DNA of 64,000 bases. Source: Ilex aquifolium. Taxonomy: Eukaryota > Streptophyta > Magnoliopsida > Aquifoliales > Aquifoliaceae. This document shows positions 12,767 to 24,730 of this stretch, piece by piece; position 1 is the first letter of the stretch; each line of letters begins with the position of its first letter. Made by a program: the position numbers and the translations under genes. Location: positions 38,980,401-39,044,400 of the forward strand of contig OX637396.1 in NCBI GenBank assembly GCA_951799425.1, read 5' to 3'. The notes below the pieces were generated by a model. That model worked only from the letters and a program-made list of their open reading frames with translations, was not told where the DNA came from and searched no databases.

Positions 12767-15700
12767 TCAATTCAACTTCTTCTTCTTCTTTCCCTTTCCA
12801 AATTTCGATGCTTTCCTCAGCTGCATCAACAAAGGAAAACAAGTAAACAACCCCATTAAGTCACTACTTTCACAAGGTGAAATAGAAGCAAGATCTTTAG
12901 TAGTGCTCACCAACATAAGGACAATTACGATGAGGATACCAGCAAAATAAACAGTAATGTCAAGAACATGATCCACATAGTCAATATCCCGAAATTGATC
13001 AGCTTGCTCAATCATCACCTGGCTATACACCACTACGCCAACAGTATAAATGATGGCCAAAAGGTAAAGCTGCCAAGAGTAGAAAAAAAATTAATCAACA
13101 GTCCTAATATAAAATTTTTCATGGATCCTTCTTCTAAGCTTTTCATTTTGTTGGGGGTGAGGGTGGGGGAAGTTTTGCTTCTTTGGACGCCCCATTTGTA
13201 GCATAATAAGTATGTTCTTGGAAAGTAGAAAATAGAAAAACAGGTATCACTTAAGGCCTAACAGTGGGCATGCCGAGCTCGGACGAGTGCGAAAACGTTC
13301 CATCACTATAGACTGAACCCACTATGAACCTTTTCAATAATATCCAGGCCCACCACTAGCTTGACTGGCCTAATCCTGATGGGCCTTTCTTGAAAAAAAA
13401 TTGAACGCAAATATAAATTTCGAGGGAATACACAAATTCATAAAGTTTAGGGTTTTGAAAAAAAAATCAAATCAGGCTTCGGCCAGCCTATTGGACCTTA
13501 AATTGGGCTGGACCATCTTTCAAGCCCAGACCTTACTCATTGCACTGACACATGGTGGCCCAGACTGCCCACCCTTGGCATCAATACTAGTGTAGTTTTT
13601 TTTTGAACTAGAAACTAGTGTAGTTTGTACTAAACAGAAAGTGTGGGACACAAGTTCTACCACATCTTTCTATAGAATCTTCAAGTGTTAAATACTGAAA
13701 AAGGAACTGAATTGGAGGTATAGCCAGCGTCACTTCAGCTCAGATAATTCTAGCGTATGTTAATTGGTGTACCTTAATCTCCCAATAAGCTGTATAGCCA
13801 CCAAAGACAATGGAAGCAAAGTGCAACCAAATCCGGATTAAGACGCTAGAGAAAATCAGGCTACCCAAGTAGATGTAACACCTACGTAGCGTCAGCATGA
13901 CAACTATTGAGAAACAACCATACAAAACGGCAATCGCCCCAATAGTGCTGACAATAACACTGCACCAGAGGAAGAACTTTTAGATCCAAGACAAAATTTA
14001 TAGCTTCAAATTTCATAAATCATGTCCGACAAAATCAAAAATCACATCGGAAAAATATCTAAACATTGGGTGACATACACCAAAAACAGGTCATACATTT
14101 ACCCCTTTTTTCATTTTAGAAGATAGATAAACCACTTTGTCAAGGCCTTTCAATGAAAGAATGGCCAAAATCAATTTTCCGTAAAAGGAAAAAGCCAATT
14201 AGCCAGATCAAATAGACAACGAACAAAAGGGTGCAAACAAATCAAATCATCAATTAATTAAACTAGTGGTCGAATATGTTCCACCTTTACACTAACTAAA
14301 TTTCCTCCAAATTGAGAAAATTATCAAGGAAATTCAGAATCTTAAACATACAAGGTTTGTAAAATAGGATATTAAATGTGTCATTCAACAATCTTAGTCC
14401 CAAGAAGCATAATAGTAACAATGGATCAGAAGTATTATACTGCAAGAAAGTTCCAAAGGTCATTTTCACTCTCAACCAGATATACCCTGGCAACCTATGT
14501 TTGGTAATGGAAAATACATCAAGACCAAAATGTAATGTATTTATTAATTGGTGTTAGACAAACACACAACACTCCCTTTATATTGTTCCTGAATTAGTAC
14601 ACTGCGACTGGAAGATAGAATTTCTTGCTAAGCCTTATCGTTTGAACTATAGACACACGATTCTCCTTAGATGGGAACACTAGCAGAGAATGGTGATTTT
14701 TGTCGGGCATCAAGTGCTTAATTTAAAACATAATAATAGAGATACGACTTACCTAAAAAATAATAACAGAGATATGACAACAACATACACAGATATAGTA
14801 AATTCAAGCTAGCAAGATTAGATGGTTGTATAAAAAAAAAAAAAGAGAGGTATACCCCGTATCAGTCATCACTATCAAGTTAATCAACGGACCAACAAAA
14901 GCCCCTCCACAAAAAGCAGCAACAATCAAGACAGCCACCCTTTTCCACTGCTTATTTGGAGATAAAGTAAATTCAAGCTAGCAAGATTAGATGGTTGTAT
15001 AAAAAAAAAAAAAAACTATCACGAAAAGTAACAAACAGAAGCGAGTTGTGGAATACCCTTGTCCATGTTTTTGTTAAGGCGAAACATGCTAAGGCCACGA
15101 TAAATGCAAGTCTTGTTACTAAGCCCCCAATGTTCCAAAGTTGATAGCAGTAGGCTCCAAAAGCCGCAGCCACGAGAATACAAAACAATGAGAGGTATAC
15201 CTGTTGCAACAGCCCCCCGAAAAAAGGATTATTTATCTTGCAAAATTTGGGTTCAATTAAAACATTCAAGCAAATCAAACATTAGGTCTGTCAAAAAAAC
15301 TAGCCAAAAACTATAACATCAGCAATTTACCGCTACCCAAACACTATATCCAAGAATCGAATCATAATGCATAATTCAAGAACAACTTTTTTTTTTTGGG
15401 AGGGGGAAGGAGGAGAGGAAATTGAATTCTTGACCTCAAGAAGGCAAAAACTTCAGAAGATAAGGAATACCATTAGACCAAAGATCCATTGGTCATAATT
15501 CAAGAACAAGAAATAATAATTCATACCAAAAACACAATCTAATTAAGCCCCAAAAATGATGAGAAAAATGGTGTAACAGAATCAAATTGGCACATTGTCA
15601 TGCATAGTAAACCAACAGAAAAACACTTTCCAAGAACCATTGGAAAAAAAAAGGTTTGAGGACTGAAACTCCTTTTGCGAGGCCCAAACAAATCAAGAGG

Positions 15701-16227
15701 GTTTGAGAAGATCAAACACAAATAATACCCTAGAAACAAGCATGACGAAGCATAAAAAACAAAGGATTTAATTCAATAACTATGAAATCTCATGATGATG
15801 TCAAACCTAACAAATATCAAGAGGGAAATCGACTGATTACTATCTTATTCTACTTTCTTGTGCATAAGAAATGCGCCTGTCAGATAGTAAGTATCAGAAG
15901 TTTACTGCACATTATTCTACTTTCTTGAACAATTAATTTTATTTTCTACATTTTCTAGACATCCAAACGGAAAATCTCAAGGACAAAAAAAGAAAAAGAA
16001 AAAAGGAAACATAAGTTCCGCAACGTTAAAATTGTAAATTCAGAAGCTTAATTCTCTCTAACTGTACTTTCTTTCCCGTTTTTCTGCATTTTCTTGGCAG
16101 TCAAACAGAGGATCCGGGAGAGAAAAAGAGAATTCAATACCTTTCTCAGGTGAATCTGAACAACTGCCGGAATCGTCGTGCAGTTCATTAAGGTGTCAAT
16201 GTCCCAATCGTCATCCATTGCATCCAT
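12767..16227 (-). CDS. Bax inhibitor-1-like protein, copy 1 (six exons, 240 aa)
   Basis: Six exons on the minus strand: 16227-16141, 15200-15057, 14947-14856, 13959-13773, 13069-12911, 12820-12767. They have GT-AG junctions and total 723 nt. Exon 1 ends VVQIHLRK and exon 2 begins VYLSLFCILVAAAFGAY then LWNIGGL, matching the start of plant BI-1 (TMBIM/UPF0005 family, ER membrane, suppressor of cell death). Exon 4 holds GCFSIVVMLTLRRCYIYLG and FASIVFGG; exon 5 holds YSQVMIEQA and DIDYVDH. Six to seven hydrophobic segments are visible. The tail is short and lysine-rich (KGKKKKKLN), as in canonical BI-1. Two aspartates conserved in canonical plant BI-1 (in DTQ and FTDF) are Tyr here, so calcium or pH sensing may differ. 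No disabling lesion. A SINE sits in intron 1. The start is the first ATG of the reading frame; a second in-frame ATG lies three codons later. Confidence 0.9.
15386..15493 (-). mobile_element. SINE insertion in intron 1 of BI-1-like gene 1
   Basis: The segment is flanked by a perfect 16-bp duplication CATAATTCAAGAACAA (15370-15385 and 15494-15509). On the minus strand it has a tRNA-like head (TTTGGTCTAATGGTATTCC), an internal box-B-like stretch (TTGAGGTCAAGAATTCAA), and a poly-A tail (T-run on the plus strand at 15387-15397). The paralogous intron of copy 2 near 22000 has a single uninterrupted target site, so it acts as the empty site. The element inserted after the two genes were duplicated. 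Confidence 0.85.
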
Positions 16228-16336
16228 GGTATTCCGAGTACTGAAGTTCGCAGAGAGAGAGAGAGAGAAGCAACGTAAAAGTTTTCAGTCCGAATGTGAG
16301 AAGAAGTGTGAATGGCCAACTGAATCTTGCGAGCTG

Positions 16337-16348
16337 TATATATATATA
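16337..16348 (-). promoter_or_regulatory. TATA box of BI-1-like gene 1
   Basis: Run of alternating T and A on the minus strand about 110 bp upstream of the ATG. The flanking words (GAGCTG on one side; AGTCTGTTATTCTAGAGAGA on the other, plus strand) are conserved at the other BI-1 copies. The upstream block to about 16610 is also conserved, including GGTTGTTCGCGGGAATGG and CCGTTGGATG. Confidence 0.7.
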
Positions 16349-16659
16349 GTCTGTTATTCTAGAGAGAGAGAGTCGAAATTTTACCCCTGCCGTTCACTTT
16401 CGGTTTTATTTATGGGATGGTTAACGTTGGTTTTATGGAGTTTATGGAACTTTTCAGGGGTAATTTGGGAACATAAAGAAATTGAACAGGTCGGTTGTTC
16501 GCGGGAATGGAAGAGATTCGAAAGAGATGAAACCGACTCAGATTGCTTAGCTGGAAGCTGGGAAATATCTCAACCGTTGAATTCAGAGAATTGCACCACC
16601 ACCGTTGGATGTGGAAATTTTGTGGACAGTGCAGCATCAGGACCGTGGCAATCACAGGA

Positions 16660-17258
16660 ATAAAGAAATGTAAATGTCCGACTCCTGTGATGTAAATTTG
16701 GCAATTTTGTTCGGTTTTTCACATTGATCAGAGGATATTTGAAGATAAGTGTTGAATATGTTTTATATTTATCTGATAATTAATAAAATATATGAATACT
16801 TTGTAAATATTTTTACATATGAAGTAAGATATATAATTTTTAATTTAATTTATATCCTCTTTTTTTGAGTTTTCATATAGTACAAAATATTAATAAAATT
16901 CTATTTAATTTTGAAAATTCGAGTGTTGTTTTAAATATTATCTACTATTACATGTCAAAAGAGTATAAAAAATGAATTAGTTATACCATAATTTTAAAAA
17001 CAAATACTTGTAGATAAACCAACTAGTTAATCGTTGATTCTGATTCCTTTAATTGGTCATGTTCACTTATTGAATATATCATAATGAGATAATATTTCAT
17101 ATTTTTCAATGTAAAAATTATTAATTTTGCTTACTATTGTTATATAATTGTTAAAAATTATCCTAATCGTAACAATATTCTATTTTTTTAAGTTTTTATG
17201 ATATCGTTGTATTCATAACTTATCGTATTGATACTTCTTATATCAATATTCATACTTC
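16660..17258. other. Distal upstream region of BI-1-like gene 1
   Basis: Very AT-rich and similar to 23160-23640 upstream of copy 2, so it belongs to the duplicated unit. No gene is visible. Confidence 0.55.
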
Positions 17259-17532
17259 TTAGCTCTTGTCTGTAAGCAAAATTGCCCATAACTGCAACCA
17301 CAGTGCCAAACTCGACGACAAACCGAGAACCAAACTGTTCAAGCTAGCAAAAGCACTGGTGACGCCGTTTTGTGCTGGTGGTGTAATTGCAAGGGTGCTT
17401 TTCATGGGCGGACTGCCCGGAGAAGTTGAGATAGAAGGCTGTGACGGGCAGCCATCTGCCAGTCCGGTGATTACTACCACAACCGTGGTTGCTGTTGTCG
17501 ACAATGAGCCTAAATTCGGAACTTATATATGA
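17259..17532. pseudogene. Unidentified ORF remnant X, copy 1 (both strands open)
   Basis: An island of higher GC is open on both strands. The plus strand gives an 88-aa frame with TPFCAGGVIARVLFMGGLPGEV (17266-17532 in this frame). The minus strand gives an 81-aa frame with STSPGSPPMKSTLAITPPAQ followed by a hydrophobic C-terminus rich in Leu. The minus reading resembles the Pro/Ser/Thr linker and tail of a GPI-anchored plant protein, possibly the end of an X8-domain protein, because it is preceded by TTATTVVVVITGLADGC. A paralogue at 23640-23935 is broken in both frames and a more diverged one lies at 62690-62850. The identity is uncertain and I treat it as a gene relic. Confidence 0.35.
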
Positions 17533-18550
17533 TGTACATTGGTCGGGTTACAATTGTTGTAGTCAACTAGACTGACTTGCTCCAGTGTATTCCTTTTTTT
17601 TTTTTTCTTAGCAGTTTGTTCTTTCTAAAGAAGCAGTAAATGATATCTCAAGTGGTAATATAGACGAGTTGTAAATTAAGACATCTTGAATTTGAATCTT
17701 GACAATTTTATGGGACGAGGTCATGAGAGATTTATCTCTCACGAATACCTTAATCTCGATATGAATAAATTGTCTTTGACTAGACCGAAAATAAAATTAT
17801 TCGAGGGACACGTATACTGATTGAGAAACCATGATACATGAAAAAGAAAAAGTGGTGATAATGTTCTTGGCTAGAACAAAGATTGTCATAAATCCCACTT
17901 TTTTCGTGCAGTAATTAAAGGGGACAATACTTTTGTTCACTTAAAAAAAAGGGGACAAAATTACACTTAACGCCCATGTAGCATGGTCTAGTTACATGTA
18001 GCTTTTTGTATTTGCTTTCTGGGAAAAAAAAATAACTTTTTGTATTTCGAGATAAATAAACAGGTCAACTCGCAACTCGACACGACACAATTAGTTAAAT
18101 GAGTTGAGTTAGGTTTGACTAATGTTTGACACAAACCCGTAATTACTCAATACGAATCTGACACGACACGACAAGACTCGATTGTCACCCCTAATCTTAG
18201 CCAGCACAAAAAAAAAATTTGTCATTTTTATTTTCCATCCATCCAACCAAATATAAATGAATGAAAGTGTATCATTCCTACTTTCCTTCCTTGAAGGATA
18301 GAAAATGTATCTCTCCTATTTTTCATCATTTCTACTTTCCATCCTTCATACCAAACGGAACATTAAGAAATGTGAGAAGGGATTAAACATAAAACCTCTT
18401 AATTGTCAAAACCAATCTCAACCACTGATTACCCCTAAAAATTAACGATTAACGTTCCCTAATGGTGATAGAAATTCAGTGAGCAGTCAACAATGAGTTT
18501 TGGGCTTGTAAGTGGTTCAATTCTCAACAGGGGGTGCTTTTGACCTGCTA
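17533..18550. other. Intergenic region after ORF remnant X
   Basis: No gene found. 17640-17830 has SINE-like words (CTCAAGTGGTAATATAGACG, then TTGAATTTGAATCTTG) but no clear ends. 18060-18190 has GACACGA-type repeats like those in the hAT-like element at 10976-11281. From about 18460 the sequence matches 23955-24130 of the second unit. Confidence 0.4.
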
Positions 18551-18889
18551 GAGCATCTTCAACCCACCTCTTTAAAATAGCTAGTCAAAATATATTTAAA
18601 TATTACATTTTTTACTTTAGTTAGCCATTTTTATAAATTCACTCTAACCACACTATCTATTTTAACTAACTACTGCATCCAACTTTCACTAACTTCCAAT
18701 AATTTAAAAGAAGTACAACATATATAGAGAGAGAGATGGAGAAAAAAATAGAGAATTTAGAGAGGCTAAATGACTCTCCACATTTGAAGAGCCATTTGGG
18801 TGAAATGAGAAATAGAGAGTGGGTTGGAGAAGATTTTTTGTATTTGGTTAGTTAAAAGAGAAGAAATAGAGAGTAGGTTGGAGATATTG
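18551..18889. mobile_element. TTA-type MITE (339 bp) with empty site in second unit
   Basis: The termini are GAGCATCTTCAACCCA at the left and an imperfect inverted copy ending TAGGTTGGAGATATTG at the right. The right flank is TTA (18890-18892) and the left flank CTA. In the duplicated unit at 24040-24050 the target is uninterrupted (CTATTACACATTTGGG), which defines the insertion precisely and shows it post-dates the duplication. The TSD and TIR style fit a PIF/Harbinger-type MITE; the superfamily is inferred. Confidence 0.75.
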
Positions 18890-18892
18890 TTA

Positions 18893-19859
18893 CACATTTG
18901 GGCCACATTCACCCAACTTGATGTAGTCCAAAGGCATTGTGGACCCCCAATTATTATTTTCTAAAAAGCTCTTCGTTGTTGACCTGAAGGAAAAAATTTG
19001 GAAAAGGAGACTTACCTCTTAATTAAATATAATAGCACAATTCTTAGGGGTAGTATAGTGGTTAAGTCTAATTTTTAGTAATTTAGAGGTCTTAGGTTTA
19101 ATTATTTTTCACATCTCCTAAGGACTAGCCATTTGTGTCTCTTCAGGGACATGTTTTAACTTAACTCAAGTCACGATAGCCAACCGTTGAGTTTAAAGGA
19201 GTAATCGACACAAGCTTGAACATTCTGTAACAGAAAAAAATAGAACACTAAGGTTTATTGAAAACTAGAAAGGATTCAAATCTCTTTCCAATATGTTCCA
19301 CGACTTCAATTGTTGCACGAGTTTAAAGTTCTAATCTGCATCCGTTTAGCAGTTTAAGAGTGGTAGAAAACTAGAAACCAATATAAACTAACTAAATTGG
19401 CCTACAGTAGCTCAAACAAGGTACGTTAATATGTTCTACACCTTAATGCTCTGATTTTGTTTGTAATTATGAAGTGTTTGGAACTACAAGAATATGCGGT
19501 TGAGCTTCTTGAGCATACATAACTAGCCGACATATACAATTAGCCTAACCTACATGAATTATACAATACCAAGATAAATCTTTAGGGTGTCGTTGAGAAG
19601 AATCTAACCTATGACATCCATGCTTCCACGTATGTGAGAGAGACAGAGAGATTTGAAAGATTTTTCAAGAAAAAGGAACAACAGATATGTTGGCATTCAA
19701 GAGCAAGTTTGCTATGCAAGCATGTACATCGTATCACAATTTGGTAACAAGCTATGAATTCTTGTAATATCAGTCAGAAGCTCATAGAAAAAAATGTTTG
19801 TTAGGAGTAAAAATGGCTATGGTAATTATTTTTCTAGAAATGTACTGATGAGATTCAAG
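18893..19859. other. Intergenic, 3' flank of BI-1-like gene 2
   Basis: No gene. 19045-19240 looks like a decayed tRNA-derived SINE (GTAGTATAGTGGTTAAGTCT head and a later GGTCTTAGGTTTAATT) and has a counterpart at 24230-24420, so it predates the duplication. From 19265 the sequence parallels the flank of gene 1. Confidence 0.45.
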
Positions 19860-22717
19860 TCAACTCCTTCTTTCCCTTTCAAATGCCGATGCTTGCTTTA
19901 TCTGCATCAACAAAGGAAAACAAGTAAACGACCCCATTAAATTACTATTTTCACAAGGTGAAATAGGAGCAAAAACTTTAGTAGTGCTCACCAAGGTAAG
20001 GACAATTAAGATGAGGAGACCGGCAAAATAAACAGTAATGTCGAAAACATTGTCCACATAGTCAACATTCCCAAACTCAGCCTGGTCAATCATCACTTGG
20101 CTATACGCCGCTAAGCCAACAATATACATGATGGCCAAAAGGTTAAGCTGCTAAGAGTAGAAAAAAATTTAATGAACAGTGGGGGGAGTTTTGCTTCTTT
20201 GGACACCATTTGTAGCATAATGAGAAGTTCGTTCTTGGAAAGTAGAAAATAGAAAAACAGGTAATTACTTAAGGCCACCTAACGGTGGGCATGCCGAGCT
20301 CAGGCCCACCACCAGCCTGACGGGCCAGTCATGATGGGCCTATCTTGAAAAAAAAGTAAAAATTGAACGCAAATGTAAATTTAGAGGAAATACACATTGA
20401 TAAGTGGGTTTTAAATTTAGCGCATCACTTCAGCTTAGATAATTCTATCATATGTTAGTTGGTGTACCTTAATCTCCCAAAAAGCTGTATAGCCACCAAA
20501 GACAATGGAAGCATAGTGCAACCAATTCCGGATTAAGATGCTAGAGAAAATCAGACTACCCATGTAGATGTAATCCCTACGTAGTGTCAACATGACTGCT
20601 ACTGAGAAACAACCATACACCACCGCAGTCGCCACAAGAGCACTGACAATAATACTGAACCAGAGGAACAACTCTTAGATCCTATACAAAATTCAAAGCT
20701 TCAAATTTCATAAATAATGTTTGACAAAACCAAAAATCACAACAGAGAAATATCTAAACATAGGGTGGCATATACAAAAAATAGGTCATACATTTGCCAC
20801 CCTTTTGTCAAGGTCTTTCAATGAAAGAATGGCCAAAATCAATTTTTTGTAAAAGGAAAAGGCAATTAGCCAGATCAAATAGACAACGAGCAAAAGGGTG
20901 CAAACAAATCAAAATACCAATTAATTAAACTAGTGGTCGAACATGTTCCACCTTTACACTAACTAAATTTCCTCCAAATTGAGAAAATTATAAAGGAAAT
21001 TCAGAATCTTAAACACACCAGCTTTGTAAAATAGGATATTAAATGTGTCATTCAACAATCTTAGTCCCAAGAAGCGTAATAGTAACAGTGGATCAGAAGT
21101 ATTATACTGCAAGAAAGTTCCAAAGGTCATTTAAAAAGAAGATATATTCACTCTCAACCAGATATCCCCTGGCAATCTGGTTTGGTAATGGAAAATAAAT
21201 CCTGAACAAAATCTAATGTATTTGTTAATTAGTGTTAGACAAACACACAACACTACCTTTATATTGTTCCTGAATTAGTACACTACAAGATAGAATTTCT
21301 TGCTAATCCTTATTGTTTGAACTATAGACACACGATGTCTGAGAACACTAGCAGAGAATGGTGAGTTTTGTCAGGCATCAAGTGCTTAATATAAAACACA
21401 ATAATAGAGAAATGAATTACCTAAAAAAATAATAACAGAAATATGACAACAAACCAAATAAATATTCAGTAATAGGTTTACCTTGTATCAGTCATCACCA
21501 TCAAGTTAATCAACGGACCAACCGAAGCCCCTCCACAAAAAGCAGCAACAATCAAGACAGCCACCCTTTTCCACTGCTTATGTTATGATACCGTAAATTC
21601 AAGCGAGCAAGAGATTAGATAGTTGTATCAAAACAAAAACTATCACGAAAAGTAACAAACAGAAACGAGTTGTGGAATACCCTTGTCCATGTTTTTGTTA
21701 AGATGAAACATGCTAAGGCCACAATAAATGCAAGTCTTGTTACTAAGCCCCCAATGTTCCAAAGTTGATAGCAGTAGGCTCCAAAAGCCGCAGTCACGAG
21801 AATACAAAACAATGAGAGGTAAACCTGTTGCAACAGCCCCCAAAAAGAAGGATTACTTATCTTGCAAAACTTTGGTTCAATTAAAACAAACAAGCAAATC
21901 AAACATTCGGTCTGTCAAAAGACACAGCCAAAAACTATAACACCAGCAATTTATCACTACCCAAACACTATATCTAAGAATCGAATCAAAAAGCATAATT
22001 CGAGAACAAGAAATAATAATTCATACCAAAAATACAATCTAATTAGGCCCCAAAAATGAAGAGAAGAATGGTGTAACAGAATCAAATTGGCACATTGTCA
22101 TGCATAGTAAATCAACAGAAAAACACTTAATTTCCAAGAACCACAGGAAGAAAAAAAAGGTGGAGGATTGAAACTCCTTGTGTGCCTCCCAAACAAATCA
22201 AGCGAGTTTGAGAAGATCAAACACATAATCCTCTGGAAACAACCATGTCGAAGCATAAAAAACAAAGGATTTAATCCAATAACTATGAAATCTCATGATG
22301 ATGTAAAAACTATCAAATATCAAGAGGGAAGTCGAAAGGTTACTACCTTATTCTACTTTCTGGTGCATAAGAAATGCGCCTGTCAGATAGTAGGTATCAG
22401 AAGTTTACTACACATTATTCTACTTTCTTGAACAATTTCGTACAATATTTTCTTGACATCCAAACAGAAAATCTCAAGGACAAAAAAAAAAAAAGAAAGA
22501 AAGGGAAACGTAAGTGCCGCAAAGTTAAAATTGTAAATTCAGAAGTTTAGTACTCTATAACTCAACTTTCTTTTCTGTTTTCCTGCATTTTCTCGGCAGT
22601 CAAACAGAGGATTTGGGAGAGAAAAAGAGAAATCAATACCTTTCTCAGGTGAATCTGAACAACTGCCGGAATTGTCGTGCAGTTTATTAGGATGTCAAAG
22701 TCCCAATCATCATCCAT
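19860..22717 (-). CDS. Bax inhibitor-1-like protein, copy 2 (six exons, 232 aa)
   Basis: Exons on the minus strand: 22717-22640, 21824-21681, 21573-21482, 20654-20468, 20147-19992, 19901-19860. All are GT-AG and total 699 nt. It starts MDDDWDFDILINCTTIP and continues VVQIHLRK, VYLSLFCILVTAAFGAY, LWNIGGL, TLRRDYIYMGS and YSQVMIDQAEF. It is the closest relative of copy 1, with introns also readily alignable. The protein lacks three residues at the N-terminus relative to copy 1. Its C-terminal tail is short (FERERRS) and has lost the lysine run. As in the other copies, YSQ replaces DTQ and VYF replaces the TDF aspartate. All junctions and the reading frame are intact. Expected location is the ER membrane, inferred from the family. 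Confidence 0.9.
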
Positions 22718-22827
22718 TGTATTCCGAGAACTGAATTCTGCTGAGAGAGAGAGAGAGAGAGCAACGTAAAAGTTTTCAGTCCGAGTGTGAGAAGAAATGT
22801 GAATGGCCAACTGAATCTTGCGAGCTG

Positions 22828-22835
22828 TATATATA
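22828..22835 (-). promoter_or_regulatory. TATA box of BI-1-like gene 2
   Basis: TATATATA on the minus strand 111 bp upstream of the ATG, in the same block context as gene 1. The conserved upstream block extends to about 23105. Confidence 0.7.
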
Positions 22836-23639
22836 GTCTGTTATTCTAGAGAGAGAAAGTCGAAGTTAGTTTTACCCGTCGTTCACATTCGGTTTTATTT
22901 ACGGGATGGTTAACGTGGATTTTATGGAGTTTATGGTACTTTACAGGGGTAATTGCGGAACATAAAGAAATTGAACAGCTCGGTTGTTCGCGGGAATGGA
23001 AGAGATTTGAAAGAGCTGAAACCGACTCAGATTCCTTAGCTGGAAGGTTGGAAAGATCTCAACCGTTGAATTCAGAGAATTGCACCACCACGGTTGGATG
23101 TGTAACTGTCCGACTCCTGTGATGTAAATTTGGCAACTCAAGAGGCAATTTTGTTCGGGGTTTTCACATTGATCAGAGGATTGAATACAATATGTATTAT
23201 ACGTATCTAATAATAATTAATAAAATATATAAATATTTTGTGAATATTTTTACACATGAAGGAAGATATATAATTTTTAATTTTAATTTTGAAGACACTG
23301 GTGTTTCTTTAATATTATCTACTATTACATGTCAAAAAAGAATACAAAATGAGTTAGTTATGTCAGCAACTAGTTAATCGTTGGTTCTAATTCTTTTAAT
23401 TGGTCACGTTTACTTTTTGAATATATCTTAATGAGACAATATTTCATCTTTTTCAATGTAAAAATTGTTAATTTTGCTTATTATTATTATACAATTATTA
23501 AAAATTATAATTTTTAAGTAGTTAAATAATAGTAAAATATAAAAATATTTTATTATAAAAGTATCTTAATCGTAATCGTAATCATATCTTATTTTTTTCA
23601 AATTTTATTGTATCGATGTATCTGTATCTTATCGTGCTC

Positions 23640-23935
23640 ATATTCCATATTCGTATCTACGCTTCATCCCTCTTGTCTCCAAGCAAAATTGCTCATAAAT
23701 GCAACCACCACGCCAAACTCGGCGACAATCCGAGAACCAAACGTTCCAAGCTAGCAAAGGCACCGGTGACTCCGTTTTGTGCTGGTGGTGTAATTGCTGG
23801 GGTAGTGCTTTTAATGGGTGGACTGCCTGGAGAAGTTTAGTATGAAGGCTGTGACGGGTGGCCGCCTGCCGGTGCGGTGATTACTACCACAACCGTGGTT
23901 GCTGTTGTCCACAATGGAGATGAAATAACGATTTA
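23640..23935. pseudogene. ORF remnant X, copy 2 (stops on both strands)
   Basis: It aligns along its length with 17266-17532. In the plus frame TPFCAGGVIAGVVLLMGGLPGEV is followed by TAG (23838-23840), after which homology resumes with ITTTTVVAVV. The minus frame also has at least two stops. It lies at the same distance upstream of BI-1-like gene 2 as copy 1 does of gene 1, so it is part of the duplicated unit and is not under coding constraint. Confidence 0.45.
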
Positions 23936-24420
23936 ACAACCTCAAAGGCTCTAATGGTGATAGGAACTCAGTGAGAAGTCAACAATGAGTTTTGGGCTTG
24001 TAAGGAGCTCAATTCTCAATGGGGCGTGCTATTGGACCTATTACACATTTGGGCCACATTCACCCAACTTGATGAAGTCCAGAGGCATTGTGGGCCCCCA
24101 ATAATCATTTTCTAAAATGTGGACCTTTTTTTTTTTTTACCAGCTAAAATGTTGATCTGAAGGAAAAAGATTAGGAAAAGGAGACCTACACATACCTGTT
24201 AAGTAAATAGAACATTGCACAATCCTCGGGGTAGTTGAGTCTGATTTTTAGTAATTTAGAGGTTTTAGATTTACTTCATTCCCACATCTCCTACGGGCTA
24301 TCCACCCTTGTTTCTTCGGAGACATGCTCTGATCTAACTCAAGCTGTAGTGGTCAATCGTTGAGCTCGTGAGAATAATCAATGCAAGCCTGGACACCCTA
24401 TAATAAAAAAAAAAAGAATA

Positions 24421-24720
24421 CTGCACGAAAAAAACCTGTTTGGCATTCAAGAGCAAGATTGCTATGCAAGCATATACATCATGTCAAAATTTGGTAACAA
24501 GCAATGAATTATTGTAAAGCTCATGGAAAAAAAAAGTGTTTGTTAGGAGTAAAAATGACTATAGTGATTGTTTTTCTTGTTTCCATTTCATATTCCGGTG
24601 CTTTCTTCACTTGCATCAACAAAGGAAAACAAGTAAACAATCCCATTGCCAAAATGTACAGCTGTAATATAAAATTTCCATGGATTCTTCTTCTAAGCTT
24701 TTCATTTTGTTGGAGTTTTG
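24421..24720 (-). pseudogene. BI-1-like 3' end relic
   Basis: This matches the 3' flank and last exon of the BI-1-like genes on the minus strand, including CATCAACAAAGGAAAACAAG at 24614-24633, which is the intron just upstream of exon 6. The exon-6 equivalent reads VKKAPEYEMETRKT but the acceptor has changed from GATGCAG to GATGCAAG. Just beyond, a deletion joins the intron to a stub of the exon-5 start (TACAGCTG at 24658-24665). Upstream exons are absent. This is the edge of a third, deleted unit. Confidence 0.7.
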
Positions 24721-24730
24721 ACGGTATCAC

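Noticed and set aside
16178-16663. A 161-aa plus-strand frame across the BI-1 gene 1 promoter
   Set aside because: It overlaps the conserved minus-strand promoter and exon 1, and the equivalent frames are broken in the other copies.
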